Of a stretch of 64,000 nt of DNA, positions 48,500 to 60,389 are shown piece by piece. The position numbers were made by a program, and so were the translations under genes. How positions within the stretch are numbered: the first letter of the stretch is position 1; each line of letters begins with the position of its first letter. The notes below the pieces were generated by a model. The model did not search any database and was not told where the DNA came from. It saw only the letters and a list, made by a program, of their open reading frames with translations. This stretch comes from Halicephalobus mephisto (lineage: Eukaryota; Nematoda; Chromadorea; Rhabditida; Panagrolaimidae), in assembly GCA_009193035.1 (NCBI GenBank), contig SWDT01000003.1, forward strand, positions 124,001 through 188,000, in the 5' to 3' direction.

Positions 48500-49090
48500 T
48501 AAAAAAACGAAAATTAAGTGATTTTAAATTATTTTGAGTGATTTTATGGATGTTTAAGATATCATGGAAAAGTGGGTTTTTAATATGGAAATTTCTAAGA
48601 GAATCTGTAGCCGCTTTATTTTGTATTTTTTTATGAGAGAAAATTTTTAGTATTGGTTAAAAACTGGAATTGAATAATTTGGATAATTTTAAGGAATTTT
48701 AAAATATAATAAGAAACCGATTTTTTAATTCGAAAGTTTCTGAGAGAATCTGTAGCTTTTTTATATTGTATTTTTTATATGAAACAAGATTTTTGACATT
48801 GAAAATAGGAATTGAATAATTTGGGTAATTTTAAGGAATTTTAAAATATAATAAGAAACCGATTTTTTAATACGAAAGTTTCTGAGAGATTTAGTGGCCA
48901 TTTTATGTTTTATTTTTTATGAAAGAATATTTTTGACATTGAAAATAGGAATTGAATAATTTGGGTAATTTTATGGAATTTTAAAATACAGTAAGATACT
49001 GAATACCTAGTACAAAAATTTCTAAGATATTTAGTGGTCATTTTATTTTTTATTTTTTTATGAAAGAAGATTTTTAATATATGAAAATAG
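48500..49090. repeat. Tandem repeat, ~125-140-bp unit, four copies
   Basis: Each unit has GGAATTTTAAAATATAATAAG, then AAACCGATTTTTTAAT, GAAAGTTTCTGAGAGA and TTGAAAATAGGAATTGAATAA. The array lies in the gap upstream of the GILT gene (minus) and arv-1 (plus). Confidence 0.8.
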
Positions 49091-49479
49091 TTTTAATGTT
49101 TTGTGGTCTAGTTCTAGAGCTATAGTAATTAAATTGAGTTTTCGGAAATTGTTTTTTCGATCTGATGTCCTTATTTTAAGATATAAAGCTTGTGTAATCC
49201 CGGGAGCGGTGGTGGCGATCATAGTTCGCACCGTTCTGTGATGCCAGATGTCTTCCAGAGATAATTGGTTTTTTTTATTTTGATTAGTTTCGAAATTATT
49301 TTTTTTAATCTTTATTTAATTGAAATATTAATTTAATAACTAAAAAAATATAAAAATGAAAAAAATAATATAAATTCTACGAGATAAACGGCATTTGTCA
49401 CGTAACCAAAAAGAATGTCTCCAGCGGACTTCTTGTTTACCGGATGTACTAATTTTGTTAATTTTAAAAAGTATGTCAA

Positions 49480-50015
49480 GTATTGGTCTCGAGTGGATTT
49501 CCTTTGCGCTGAATACAGTAACATATTTATTTATTTTTAGGTAAAAATAAACATGCCTATTAACCGTCTTTTTTGAGTGGATTCTCTGTACACTGTATAC
49601 AGTAATATAGTTGGTATTTTTTTGGAGAAAATTGAACATTTCTATATGTTTTGGACGTGTTTCTTATGTAATGAATACAGTAGTATAACTAGTTTTTGAA
49701 GAAAAACAAATATATTTGTATCAATTACGTGTCTTAAGTAGATTCTCTGTACACTGTATACAGTAAATAGTTGGTATTTTTTTTGAAGAAAATTGAACAT
49801 TTCTGTATGTGTTGAACGTGTTTCCTATACACTAAATACAGTAACGTAGTTGATTTTTTTCCGGACAAAAATTGAATATTTTTACAATTACGTGTTTTGA
49901 ACGAATTTTCTGTATTCTGAATACAGTAATGATTTTTAGGATAAAATGGAAGAAAACGAATATGTCTGTGTGAATTGCATGTCTCGAGTGGATTGTCTGT
50001 ACACTGAATACAGTA
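49480..50015 (+). repeat. Decayed tandem copies of arv-1 exon 1
   Basis: Seven units of 70-92 bp end in CTGAATACAGTA or CTGTATACAGTA, at about 49510, 49602, 49672, 49755, 49840, 49917 and 50003. The last one is the coding sequence of arv-1 (GAGTGGATTGTCTGTACACT, then GAATACAGTA). Other unit parts, such as GAAGAAAATTGAACATTTCT before the CGTGT core, match the exon's GAAGAAAACGAATATGTCTG. The copies hold stops and frameshifts. Confidence 0.75.
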
Positions 50016-52357
50016 AAGGCGTCATCAAGATTACGGATTGTTTGAAATGCAACAAGATAGCGGATAAATATATCGAATACGATCCAGTTTTGATTTTTAA
50101 CGAGTTATTTCTACAGTATGGAACTGCCTACAGACATCTGTTGCTGAACAATAAAACTTTCAATGTGAGATTTCAGAAATTAAAAATTAAAAATTATTTT
50201 TTGTAATTTTGTATTTTTTATGGAAAATTTGAAAAAAAATTTTAAATATTTTCGAATTTAAAAAATAATTTTAAACAAATTTGATCCGTAAGTTCGAAAT
50301 TTGAAGTTGAAATTCAGAATTAATTTTTAGGATTCTGAATTTCTGAATTTTAAAGCTCGATGTTCAATTTTGACTTCGGATTCAGAATCCGCAAGTTGTG
50401 TGATTTTATTCGATATTTTTTTAAATTAAAAAACAGTTATAAAAATTTAAAGATTTAGAATCTCTGAATTCTGAAAATTAATATATTAATTCTGACTTCA
50501 GATTCAGAATCTACAAATCAAATTTTCTTATTTTAGAAACTTAAAAATTTAAATTTATCCATAAAAATTTCTAATTCTAAAAGATTAATTTTAATTTTAG
50601 ATATTTTTAAATTTAAATTTATTCATAAAAATTTGTAATTTTAAAAGATTAATTTCAGATTCAGAATCTACAAATAAAATTTTTTTTATTTTAGAGACTT
50701 CTAAATTCAAATATATCTAAAAAAATTTCAAATTTTAAAAGATTAATTTTAATTTCAGATTCGAATTCTACAAATCAAATTTTCTTAGAAATTTTTTAAA
50801 ATTCAAATTTATCCATAAAAATTTCAAATTTTAGAATAAAAAATTTGAATTTTTATGTTTTATTTCAACTTCAGATTCAGAATCAAAAAATCAAATTTTT
50901 TTATTTAAGAAACTTTTAAAAATTCAAATTTAATAATTTTTCTATTTTTAAAATTCATATAAAAACTAAAATTTGCTTAAAATGTTTCGTAATTATCGAA
51001 AATTTTCAGGCTTATATTCGTCTGGGGATCTGCTTCGTTCTTGCTGATGCTTACAACAAATGGATTAACAAGAGATCGATGATGAAATCGGAGAGGATAT
51101 ACGATCTCGAATGGAGTTTTTACGAATGTCTTCTTCAAAGTTTTTTTGAATCTTTTTTTTATTTAATTTTTTCATATTTATTTTCGAAATTTTTTTTAAA
51201 AAACAAAATTTTAAATTTTAAATTTTTTATAAGTAGATCTATTTTTGGATTTTTTGGAAATGTATTTGTTGTTTTTTCAATCATCTGGCATCTTCACGAA
51301 CATCTGTCTTACAGACTTCTGACGAGGATTTTTATTTTTTTTTCTCAAGTCCAAGTAGAAAGAAGTTTGTTTTTTTCAAGTTATACGGTAGTTGTTTCCC
51401 TAGGGTACTTCCTTCCCTAAGATAGCTTATCCCCTGAGGCAATTTTTGAAATTACTAAAATATTTATAAAAATTGCTCCAAAAAGATGAAAATGGACTGT
51501 ACGATACTGGATCTCCTATTTCGTAATAATTTTATTTTTTTCTTTTTAGATCGGTCTTTAGTTGTTAAAATGGTCTAAAATTACCGATACAGTAACCGAC
51601 AAAAGTGATCTAAAAAGACAAAAACCGAACCTATTAGTCTTTCTGATTATTAAAATGACTGTACAGTAACCGACGGAACTGGCCTAAAAAGACAAAAATC
51701 CACTGTATGCGATCGATCCTTTGGAGAATTTCGATTTATTTCGTAATAATTCGATTTTCTTCTTTCAGATCGGTCTTTGTTAAAATGGCCCGAAATTACC
51801 GATACAGTAACCGACGGAACTGGTCTAAGAAGACAAAAATGCACTGTACAGCAGTTGATCCTGTTTCGTAGTAGATTCGTTTTTTGTGTCAGTTTTTGGT
51901 TTCTGAAGTAGTCAAATATTAATACAGTAACCAGGAAAACTCCAAAACCAACACAAATCGAAGGAACTGAATGCCTCAGGGAGTCCGATCTTCCACCACC
52001 TATTTTTAACCTTTTCAGACTACTCTAATTTTCCAATTAACTTAAAATATCAGTACAGTAATTTAAAAAACAACAGAAATCGAAGGGACTAAGTGCCTCA
52101 GGGAAAAATTAGTTTAAAATAATTTTAAAAATTTTTTTATTTTAAAATTTTTTTTATTTTTAAAATTTTTTATTTTTAAAATTTTTTATTTTTAAAATTT
52201 TTTTATTTTTAAAATTTTTTATTATTGATAAATTATTTCAGCTCTTTGTCCATCGCTGTCCCTCGTGACGTCAGTAGTCATCGTGGCGTTGTCTTCCGGA
52301 ATCCGTCTGGCCGTTGGAGTCATCTTTGTCAAAATTATTTCTGAATTTACTTCCTGA
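49946..52357 (+). CDS. arv-1: ARV1, ER lipid-homeostasis membrane protein
   Basis: Exons 49946-50164, 51010-51364 and 52242-52357 give 229 residues. ARV1 acts in the ER in sterol transport and GPI-anchor synthesis. The N-terminal ARV1 homology domain has the zinc-ribbon pairs C8-x2-C11 and C32-x2-C35, with SKGVIKITDCLKC and ADKYIEYDPV. After the splice, NAYIRLGICFVLADAYNKW continues the family block. Several hydrophobic segments follow, rich in Phe. The second donor is the least certain junction: GTTTGT at 51365 was chosen because only phase 1 keeps exon 3 open. Intron 2 contains the left arm of a large inverted repeat. AATAAATAAAT lies about 55 bp after the stop. Confidence 0.88.
51530..52047 (+). 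repeat. Left arm of a ~0.5-kb inverted repeat
   Basis: Almost identical to the reverse complement of 57424-57940. It consists of about three sub-repeats with ACCGATACAGTAACCGAC, CTGGTCTAAGAAGACAAAAA and GCACTGTACAGCAG. It ends AATTTTCCAATTAACTTAAA. It lies inside arv-1 intron 2. Confidence 0.9.
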
Positions 52358-52524
52358 TTACAAGTAAACTTATTTCTGACGGGATACTGTAATGTGAATT
52401 ATGATCTCTTGAATAAATAAATACTGTAATTTGTAGCTATTAATTTTCAAAATTAGAAAATTTCGAACTTTATATTACTGTAATTTAGGGATGTTAAACT
52501 TTATCTAAATTGAAAATATTCAAA

Positions 52525-52990
52525 AAAATTAATTATGAAATAGTCATCACTCAGATTACTGTAGGCTATAAAAAAATTTAAAAATTCGTGTCGAGACAAT
52601 TTCGAAAAAAATTTAGTTTTAATTTATATATAATTACGAAATAGTCATCACTCGGATTACTGTAGGTTAAAAAATTCTCCTCAAGACGATTTCGAAAAAA
52701 AATTTAGTTTTAATTTTTACAATATATAATTACAAAATAGTCATCACTCGGATTACTGTAGGTTAAAAAATTCGTGTCGAGACAATTTCGAAAAAAAATA
52801 ATTTTTAATTTTTATAATTACAAAATAGTCATCACTTGGATTACTGTAGGTTAAAAAATTCTCTAGACAATTTCGAAAAAAAATAATTTTTAATTTTTAT
52901 ATAATTATAAAATAGTCATTACTTGGATTACTGTAATTCATAAAAAATTCTCCTCAAGACAATTTCGAAAAAAAATAATTTTTTTATACT
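52525..52990. repeat. Tandem repeat, ~75-95-bp unit, six copies
   Basis: Units of AAATAGTCATCACTCGGATT followed by ACTGTAGGTTAAAAAATTCG and GTCGAGACAATTTCGAAAA. It starts about 170 bp after the arv-1 stop. The GTCGAGAC word links it to other dispersed repeats in the window. Confidence 0.85.
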
Positions 52991-53204
52991 GTAATTTAAC
53001 AACTAAAATCAAAAATTTAATTTTTCTTCAACTTTATAATTATCTGATTTTATTTTTAATTCACAAATAAAAAAATTCAAAAAACTTTATGGCTTCTGAA
53101 TCCCGTATGAAATTCAACAAATTAAAAAAGCCATTAAATTTTTTAAAAATTAATCTATTCTCATCTATCAAAAATAACAAAATTAATTTTTCAATTTTCC
53201 AAAA

Positions 53205-55744
53205 TTACTTAAATTGAGGAAAAGCCATTTGAGGCTTAGCTTCTGGAGAAGCATCTTCCGAACGCCAGAATTGAGTAACAGTCTTCCATTGAGTGTAAAA
53301 ATTAAGACCAGCTTTACCGTAGAAGTTAGCATCGCCCAGGAAGGATCCGCGGTTTCCGGTGAAGGAGAAAGCAGGAACAGGGACCGGGATTGGGGTACTA
53401 AAAACGTTAAAAAACCATTAAATATAATTTTTAACTTTTTAAATAAAACTTTTCAAAAATTATAATTTAATTTTCGAAAAATATTTAATCTAAAAATTAC
53501 TTAATTTTTATAAATTATTTAATTTCGAAAAATATTTAAAAATTATTTAATTTAAAAAACAAAATATTTAATTTCAAAAATATTTAAAATTATTTAATTT
53601 AAGAATTACTTAATTTCAAAAACAAAAAATTATTTAATTTCAAAAATATTTAAAAATTATTTAGTTTCAAAAATATTTAAAAATTATTGAATTTCAAAAA
53701 AAAAATTATTTAATTTCAAAAATATTTAAAAATTATTTAATTTCAAAAATATTTAAAAATTATTGAATTTCAAAAAATATTTAAAATTATTGAATTTAAA
53801 AAAAAAATATTTAATTTCGACAAATATTTAAAATTACAAAACTCACTTAATTCCAATTTGTCCAGCATCGACCAAATTCGTGAATCTACGAGCCGAGATT
53901 CCATTAGTCGTGAAGATGGCCGTTCCGTTACCGTATGGATTATTGTTGATTATACTTATAGCTTCATCCAAAGTATCAGCTTCCAAACAAACCAAAACTG
54001 GACCAAAAATTTCTTCTTTATAACATGTCATATTTGGTTTAACACCTGAAATTACTGTAGGTCCGACAAAATTTCCATTTTCAAATCCTTCAACTTTAAT
54101 ATCCGATCCATCAAGAAGAACATTTGCTCCTTCTTTTTTCGCTGATTTTATTAATCCAAGAACTCTTTCTTTTGATTGTTTCGAAATCAATGGACCAATA
54201 TCAGTACCTGATTTCCATCCAGCATTTACTTTTAATTTTTTAACTTTTTCAACAAATTCAGGCATCCATTTTTGAGAATCTCCAACAAAAACCGCCGTTG
54301 TCAACGCCATACATCTCTGTCCAGCGGCCCCGAAAGCAGCAGCAACAAGTTGATTCAAAGTTGTTTCTTTATTTGCATCTGGCATGATTACGCCGTGATT
54401 TTTCGCTCCCATATTGCTTTGGACTCTTTTTCCATTACGATTGCCTCTTTCATAGATGTATTTTCCTGCTTGATCACTTCCAACAAACGATATTGCTTTG
54501 ATTTCAGGATTATCGCAGATGAAATTTACAGCGTTATGTTGACCATGGATGACGTTCACTAATCCGTCCGGAAGTCCTGCTTCCTTAGCTAATTCCATCA
54601 ACATCATACAAGCACCGGGATCTTGTTCAGAAGGCTTCAGAATCATCGCGTTACCAGTTACAGTAGCCAGCGGAAACATCCAAAGCGGGATCATCGCGGG
54701 GAAGTTGAAGGGTGTGATTCCGGCGGTCACTCCTAGGGGAATTCTGATGGAATAAGTATCCATATCTTTCGAAACATTCGGCATTGTTTCTCCCAAAAGA
54801 AGAGATCCAGCAGAACAAGCATGTTCAACAACCTGGAGGCCACGACTGACATCTCCCTCAGCGTCAGGAAGGGTCTTTCCTTGTTCTTTCGTGATGTTTT
54901 CGGCAAGTTTCTTCATATCTCTCTTGATCAATCCTTGAAGTTTGAAGTAGACTTGTTGTCTAGTAAGAACAGAAACATTCTTCCATTTTTGGAAAGCATC
55001 CTTGGCAGAATCGACAGCTTGTTGCATTTCATCCTGGGTACTCTTAGGCACAAGTCCAATCACCTCGTTCGTCGCCTGCAAGACATTTTACAAAGTAATC
55101 TCATAGAACACATTGTACATAAAAGAACTATCAACTTTGATATATGGACTTTATGGAAATCAGTCCACAGAGAGTAAAGATCAACTTCCATGTGTCAATT
55201 TTGTGTAAAAAGTATTCTACAGAGACTAAAGATCGATTTTGAATAAAAAGCAATACAGATAGGATGGAAATTGATTTTGATATATGGATTTTGTACAAAA
55301 GTAGTTTATGTAGGATAGGAGTCAGTTTTGACATATGAATTTTGTAAAAAAGTAATTTATATAAGATAATAATCAATTTTGATATATGAATTTTGTATAA
55401 AAGTAGTTTATAGGGTAATAATCAGTTTTTATATATGAATTTTGTAAAAAAATAATCTATAGTGGTTTTGATATGTGAATTTTGTATAAAAGTAATTTAT
55501 ATAAGGTAATGATCAATTTTGATATATGAATTTTGTACAGAAACGATCTACATAGCGTAGAGAGTGATTTTGATATATGAAACTTAAAATAACTTACAGG
55601 ATTAGTCAACTCGATCCATTCGGTGGTCTTAGATTCCACAGCTCTTCCGTCGATCCAGTTCTTGACCGTTTCGGGCTTGAACGCAGCGGCGGAAACAGAG
55701 AACTGTCGACCGGAGTTGGAGATTACGCGGAGAGTAGATAACAT
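53205..55744 (-). CDS. alh-8: Methylmalonate-semialdehyde dehydrogenase (acylating)
   Basis: Exons 55744-55598, 55075-53847 and 53397-53205 give 522 residues. The mitochondrial enzyme (ALDH6A1 type) converts methylmalonate or malonate semialdehyde plus CoA to propionyl- or acetyl-CoA in valine and thymine breakdown. [20 protein letters not shown] is a targeting peptide. [20 protein letters not shown] and [17 protein letters not shown] form the cofactor region. [15 protein letters not shown] and [14 protein letters not shown] with catalytic Cys at about 304 are typical of this subfamily. [11 protein letters not shown] and [20 protein letters not shown] end the core. Junctions are clean: the last acceptor TTTTTAG at 53398 yields Asn-Thr. 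Both introns are repeat-filled. The gene lies between the arms of a large inverted repeat. Confidence 0.96.
53410..53846. repeat. A+T-rich tandem repeat in alh-8 intron 2
   Basis: Units of about 25-35 bp such as AAATATTTAAAAATTATTTA plus ATTTC fill the whole intron. Confidence 0.8.
55120..55590. repeat. ~55-60-bp tandem repeat in alh-8 intron 1
   Basis: Eight units of TTTTGATATATGAATTTTGT, then AAAAAAGTAATTTATA and a GATAATAATCA-like end. On the minus strand all three frames give spurious open frames with YKIHISK repeated. Confidence 0.85.
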
Positions 55745-56104
55745 TATAGAAATCGAAGCGAATTTCCTGAAAAATAAAATTTAAATTTAGATTTTTTAGG
55801 ATCAAGGATTAATCGATCTAGACGACTGACAAGAAAAAAATTTGAGCCAAACTGCAAAGTAGAAACTTTTTAAAACAGCAATTGGCTGAAGGACAGTTGG
55901 CTAAGGGACAACGGGACTCGAGTGCATCTCGAAAAATGACAAAAGATCACCAGATTGCCCACATTTTTCTCAAACACCACGTTGTTCGGAAAACGACCAA
56001 AGGTAGTTTTAAAATGGGTTATCAGTAATCTTTTTTTAGCCATAACAACACAGAATCAAAGCTCATTCCACAATCATATAAAAATAAAAAAATTACAAGT
56101 ATTT

Positions 56105-56360
56105 ATGAAAAAACAATTTTTTTGATATATCGAAAATTATTCAAAAAGCATATATATTAAAAATAAAGTTTTTTGATATATCGAAAATTATTGAAAGTTG
56201 ATATAAAAATAATTTTTTTTGATATATCGAAAATTATTCAAAGTTGATATAAAAATAATTTTTTTTTGATATATCGAAAATTATTCAAAGTTGATATAAA
56301 AATAAAGTTTTTTTGATATATCGAAAATTATTCAAAATTGACATAAAAAAAATACAAAAT
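56105..56360. repeat. ~48-bp tandem repeat upstream of alh-8
   Basis: Five to six units of TTTTTTGATATATCGAAAAT followed by TATTCAAAGTTGATATAAAA, 360-620 bp upstream of the alh-8 start. Confidence 0.85.
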
Positions 56361-56439
56361 CAATTTTTTTCGCTTTTGATATACCAAGGACGTTGTTTAC
56401 GCATGTAGAAAGTATGATACAGTTTCGAAATAACGATGT

Positions 56440-57030
56440 TTGATTTTAAAATTTATGTTTTTTTTTCTGAATCATTTTATCCGATTTTACAACTTAGGAT
56501 CACATTTTCCATTTTTTAATCGTTATATTTGGTTCCTTGTTGGAGCCATGCTTTCCTTTTTTATAGAATTTTCCTCAAATTTAATTCCATATGCCATATT
56601 TTCTATTTTTCCAGAGCGCTTGATTTCCCTCTCTAGGCCGTGTTTTCCACTAAATTGTCTGATTCTGTTCTTTAGGATCAAATTTTCCTCAAAGTTACCA
56701 GATTTTCCCAATTTAACTACCTTTCTCATAAGATTGCCCTATTTTCCAACCTTGGACCATTTTCTCCAAACTCAGACCATACTTGTCTTTTAGCCAGTTA
56801 TTTCTCTTCTTGGACTTAAATATCACTTTTTCCTTTTCCTAACCATGGCATCCCATTCCAGAGGCCATTTTTTCCTTTTTATTAAATTTTTCCCGATTTT
56901 ACCAAAACTGTTATAATTCCTTGCCCGTTATGCCAGATTTTACTTTTTTATACCGCATTTTCCGTTTCTTTGCCATGTTTACCATTCCGATGTCCGACTT
57001 TCCAAAATCTGGACAGTTTTTCTATTTTAA
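56440..57030. repeat. Pyrimidine-biased degenerate repeat
   Basis: About 15 units of roughly 30-40 bp that each contain a variant of CCAGATTTTCC or CCATTTTCC, separated by C/T-rich words. No gene is visible on either strand, although frames are open over part of it. Confidence 0.5.
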
Positions 57031-57423
57031 TCGGAAATTTTTTATTTTTTAAAAAATTCTTTATTTTTTTCAATTATTTTTGTTTTTTAAAATTATTTTT
57101 ATTGTTTTTTAAACATAAAAAATAAAAATAAAATTTATTTGACCATCATTTTTTTGAATTTTCCCCAAGGGTCAAATTCAAAATTGTCCTTTCATTCATC
57201 TGACAAATTGACAAAAATGGTCGTAAAATAATCTTCTCGATCGGATTGCTTGAGGCATCTTTAATTCTAAACAGGTTTGATATTTCACCCAAAAATGAGC
57301 GGAAATGAAAAAAAAAATTGGTTTTCCAGACCGGCGTTTTTTGGGACAGTTGTTCCTTGGGGACTTTTGGCCCCTTGATTACTGTCAATTTTGAAGTTTT
57401 TCAGGATAAATTTTTGATTATTG

Positions 57424-57940
57424 TCTTTTAAGTTAATTGGAAAATTAGAGTAGTCTGAAAAGGTTAAAAATAGGTGATGGAAGATCGGATTCCCTGAGGC
57501 ATTCAGTTCCTTCGATTTGTGTTGGTTTTGGAGTTTTCCTGGTTACTGTATTAATATTTGACTACTTCAGAAACCAAAAACTGACACAAAAAACGAATCT
57601 ACTACGAAACAGGATCAACTGCTGTACAGTGCATTTTTGTCTTCTTAGACCAGTTCCGTCGGTTACTGTATCGGTAATTTCGGGCCATTTTAACAAAGAC
57701 CGATCTGAAAGAAGAAAGTCGAATTATTACGAAATAGGTCGAAATTCTCCAAAGGATCGATCGCATACAGTGGATTTTTGTCTTTTTAGGCCAGTTTTGT
57801 CAGTTACTGTACTTTTATTTTAATAATCAGAAAGACTAATAGGTTCGGTTTTTGTCTTTTTAGATCACTTTTGTCGGTTACTATATCGGTAATTTTAGAC
57901 CATTTTAATAACTAAAGACCAATCTAAAAAAAATAAAAGA
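57424..57940 (-). repeat. Right arm of the ~0.5-kb inverted repeat
   Basis: Inverted partner of 51530-52047 with only scattered differences over 0.5 kb. Weaker similarity, including the CCCTGAGGCA word, continues to about 58105. The two arms enclose 5.4 kb that contains arv-1 exon 3 and all of alh-8. Confidence 0.9.
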
Positions 57941-58375
57941 TATAATTCCTCCCTTGGACTATTTACCCCTTCCGACTCGTTCTAATTTCGAATTTTTTCT
58001 TTCTCAGACCAGTCCTTTTAGTCACGATTACTGTATTGGGCCATTTCAAAAATTCATCGAAAAATTAAAAAAATTACGAAATGGGAGAATAATTGCCTCA
58101 GGGGACCAAGTATCATTTTTTAGTTTATTTTATAATTTTAAATTTGTTTTTTTAAATTCCCTTAGGGTATTGGGAATTTTCTGATCCGTGAAATATTAGA
58201 TTATCAATTTTTAAATTTTTTAAAAATTCTACACCGAGGTCAGAGAATAGTCGAAATTAAAATGAAATCGAATTTTCGATCAAAAATTAACCTAATCATA
58301 ATACTGCGAGCAGACTGCGAATTTTACTTTTATTTTGAAATCTATGAATATAAATAGAAAAACGATAATCAAACT

Positions 58376-58800
58376 GCCGAAATGTTGCGCGCAAAGTGCA
58401 AGTTTTTTTACTTTAATCGAACTGCGAAAATATTGCGCGCAAAGTGCAAGTTTTTATCACTTCAATCAAACTGCAAAAATGTCGCGCGCAAAGTGCGGAT
58501 TTTTTATCCTAATCTGACTGACAAAAATGTTGCGCGCAAAGTGCAAGTTTTTTCACTTCAGTCGAATTGACAAAATGTCGCGCGCAAAGTGCGGATTTTT
58601 TATCCTAATCTAACTGACAAAATGTTGCGCGCAAAGTGCAAGTTTTTTCACTTCAGTCGAACTGCGAAAATGTCGCGCGCAAAGTGCGGATTTTTTTACC
58701 TTAATCGAACTGCGAAAATGTCGCGCGCAAAGTGCGGATTTTTTATCCTAATCAAATCGACAAAAATGTTGCGCACAAAGTGTGAATTTTTTATATCGAC
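58376..58800. repeat. GCGCGC minisatellite, ~47-52-bp unit, nine copies
   Basis: Each unit has ATGT[TC]GCGCGCAAAGTGC, then AAGTTTTTTCACTT or GGATTTTTTATCCTAAT, then a TCGAACTGCGA-like end. Two unit types alternate. Open frames here (LRAKCKFF, SRAKCGFF) are produced by the repeat and are not taken as genes. Confidence 0.9.
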
Positions 58801-58861
58801 AGTTTTTTGGACTTCAACATTGGATTTAAAAAAATGTCATATGTTTTTTTGCAAATCTTAA

Positions 58862-60145
58862 ACCGTGAGAACTGCCTGAAAAAAGGTCTTTAGCCATCGT
58901 CTCCAATTGCCTCCAGTTCCGTTTTTTCGGTAAATGTTCCTTCAAAATCAGCTGATCAACTAATTTGAAACTTTTAAATTATGTTCTTTAATTTCTGAAA
59001 ATTTGCTCAAAATAGAAAATTTTATAAATAAATTTTTTTTGTTAATTTGAATAATTTTTAATTTTCTGCATAATTAAGATAATTTTAATTTTAAAATAAA
59101 TAGTTTCGTGAAAAATTTAGAATTTTGAAAATTTTAGAAAAAATTTTTTTTAATTTTTTAATTTTTTAAATTTTCTGAAATATTTTAGAATTTTTTGGAA
59201 AATTCTGGAACCCAATTTCTGATTCTGAAAATTTTTATAACTTACTTAATTGATAATTCTGAAATTTTCTAAAACCTCTTTTTAATTTTTTAATTTTTCA
59301 AAATTTATCTAATTTTAAAATTTTTAAATCCATATAATTTTTAAATTTTTCAAAATTTATTAAATTTTCAACTTTTCGAAATTTATCTAATTTAAAAATT
59401 CTTCAAAATCCATCTAATTTTAATATTTTTCAAAATTTATCTAATTTTAAACTTTTCAAAATCCATCTAATTTTAAAATTTTTAAAATCCATCTAATTTT
59501 GAAATTTTTAAAATCCATCAAAATTTTAAAATTCTTCAAAATCCATCGAAATTTAAAATTTTTAAAATCTATCTAATTTAAAAACTTATTCAAATCGAAG
59601 GTTCTAAAAGTTCTTCAAAATCCCGAAAATTCCTCAAGATAATTCCGTTTTTTGCTTTTTATAATAATAATGTGATTTTTAAATTCTTATTTGTGATGTC
59701 TTCAAATTCGACCTTTCATCCCGAAAATTCAAAGCAGCTTTCAAATTTAATGTGCCATAACTATTTTTTTATTTTCTTCATTTTTTTATTTTTATCATTT
59801 TTAAAAATTTCTTAATTTTTATCATTTTAAATTTCTTAATTTTTTATTTTAAATTTTTAAAAATTTTATTAATTTTAAAAATTATTTTATTTTTCAAAAG
59901 GTTTTAAAATTTCTTTATTTTTTAAAATTTTTTTATTTTTTAAAATTTTTTTATTTTTAAAAATTTTTTTATTTTTTAAAATTTTTTTATTTTTTAAAAT
60001 TTTTTATTTTTTAAAATTTTTTTATTTTTTAAAATTTTTTTATTTTTTTAAACTTTTTTATTTTTAAAAATTTCTTTATTTTTTACAAATTTTCTTTATT
60101 TTTTATATTTTTTAAATTTTTTTATTAAAGAACAAGAAATCGAAA
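58862..60145. other. Gene-free A+T-rich stretch
   Basis: Short tandem words such as CATCTAATTTTAAAATTTTT (59280-59580) and TTTTTATTTTTTAAAATTTT (59880-60110) dominate. I see no gene. Confidence 0.6.
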
Positions 60146-60368
60146 ATGAACTTGTGTCCGTCAAAGTTGCGTGACTCGGAACTACATGAATTTATTGCAA
60201 ATTTTCATTTCCTCAGATGACTTCAAAAAGAAAATCTTTTTTTTGGTTGAAAAAATTTATAAATTTTTTATTTCGGGTAGGAATTCTACTTTAGTTCGAA
60301 AGTTAAAAGTGCCTCTGGGGAACTTCATTGATTACGGTATTCAGGCAGGATTACAGAGGATCATTTAA
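60146..60368 (+). CDS. Possible 58-residue micro-gene
   Basis: ATG at 60146, donor GTGACT at 60171, acceptor TTTCCTCAG ending at 60216, and stop at 60366-60368 give a spliced frame. It starts MNLCPSKL and ends KVPLGNFIDYGIQAGLQRII, with a Phe/Lys-rich middle. The intron of 46 bp is of normal nematode size and the base composition is less A+T-rich than the surroundings. No family is recognised. It could equally be a leftover exon or chance. Confidence 0.25.
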
Positions 60369-60389
60369 GGTTCTGGAAATTTCGAGAAT

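Noticed and set aside
51650..51844. Open frame of 64 codons, repeated at 57629-57823
   Set aside because: It is the same repeat sequence in both arms of the inverted repeat, not a gene pair.
58335..58861. Overlapping frames with LRAKCKFF / SRAKCGFF repeats
   Set aside because: All frames are open because the unit lacks stops; explained by the GCGCGC minisatellite.
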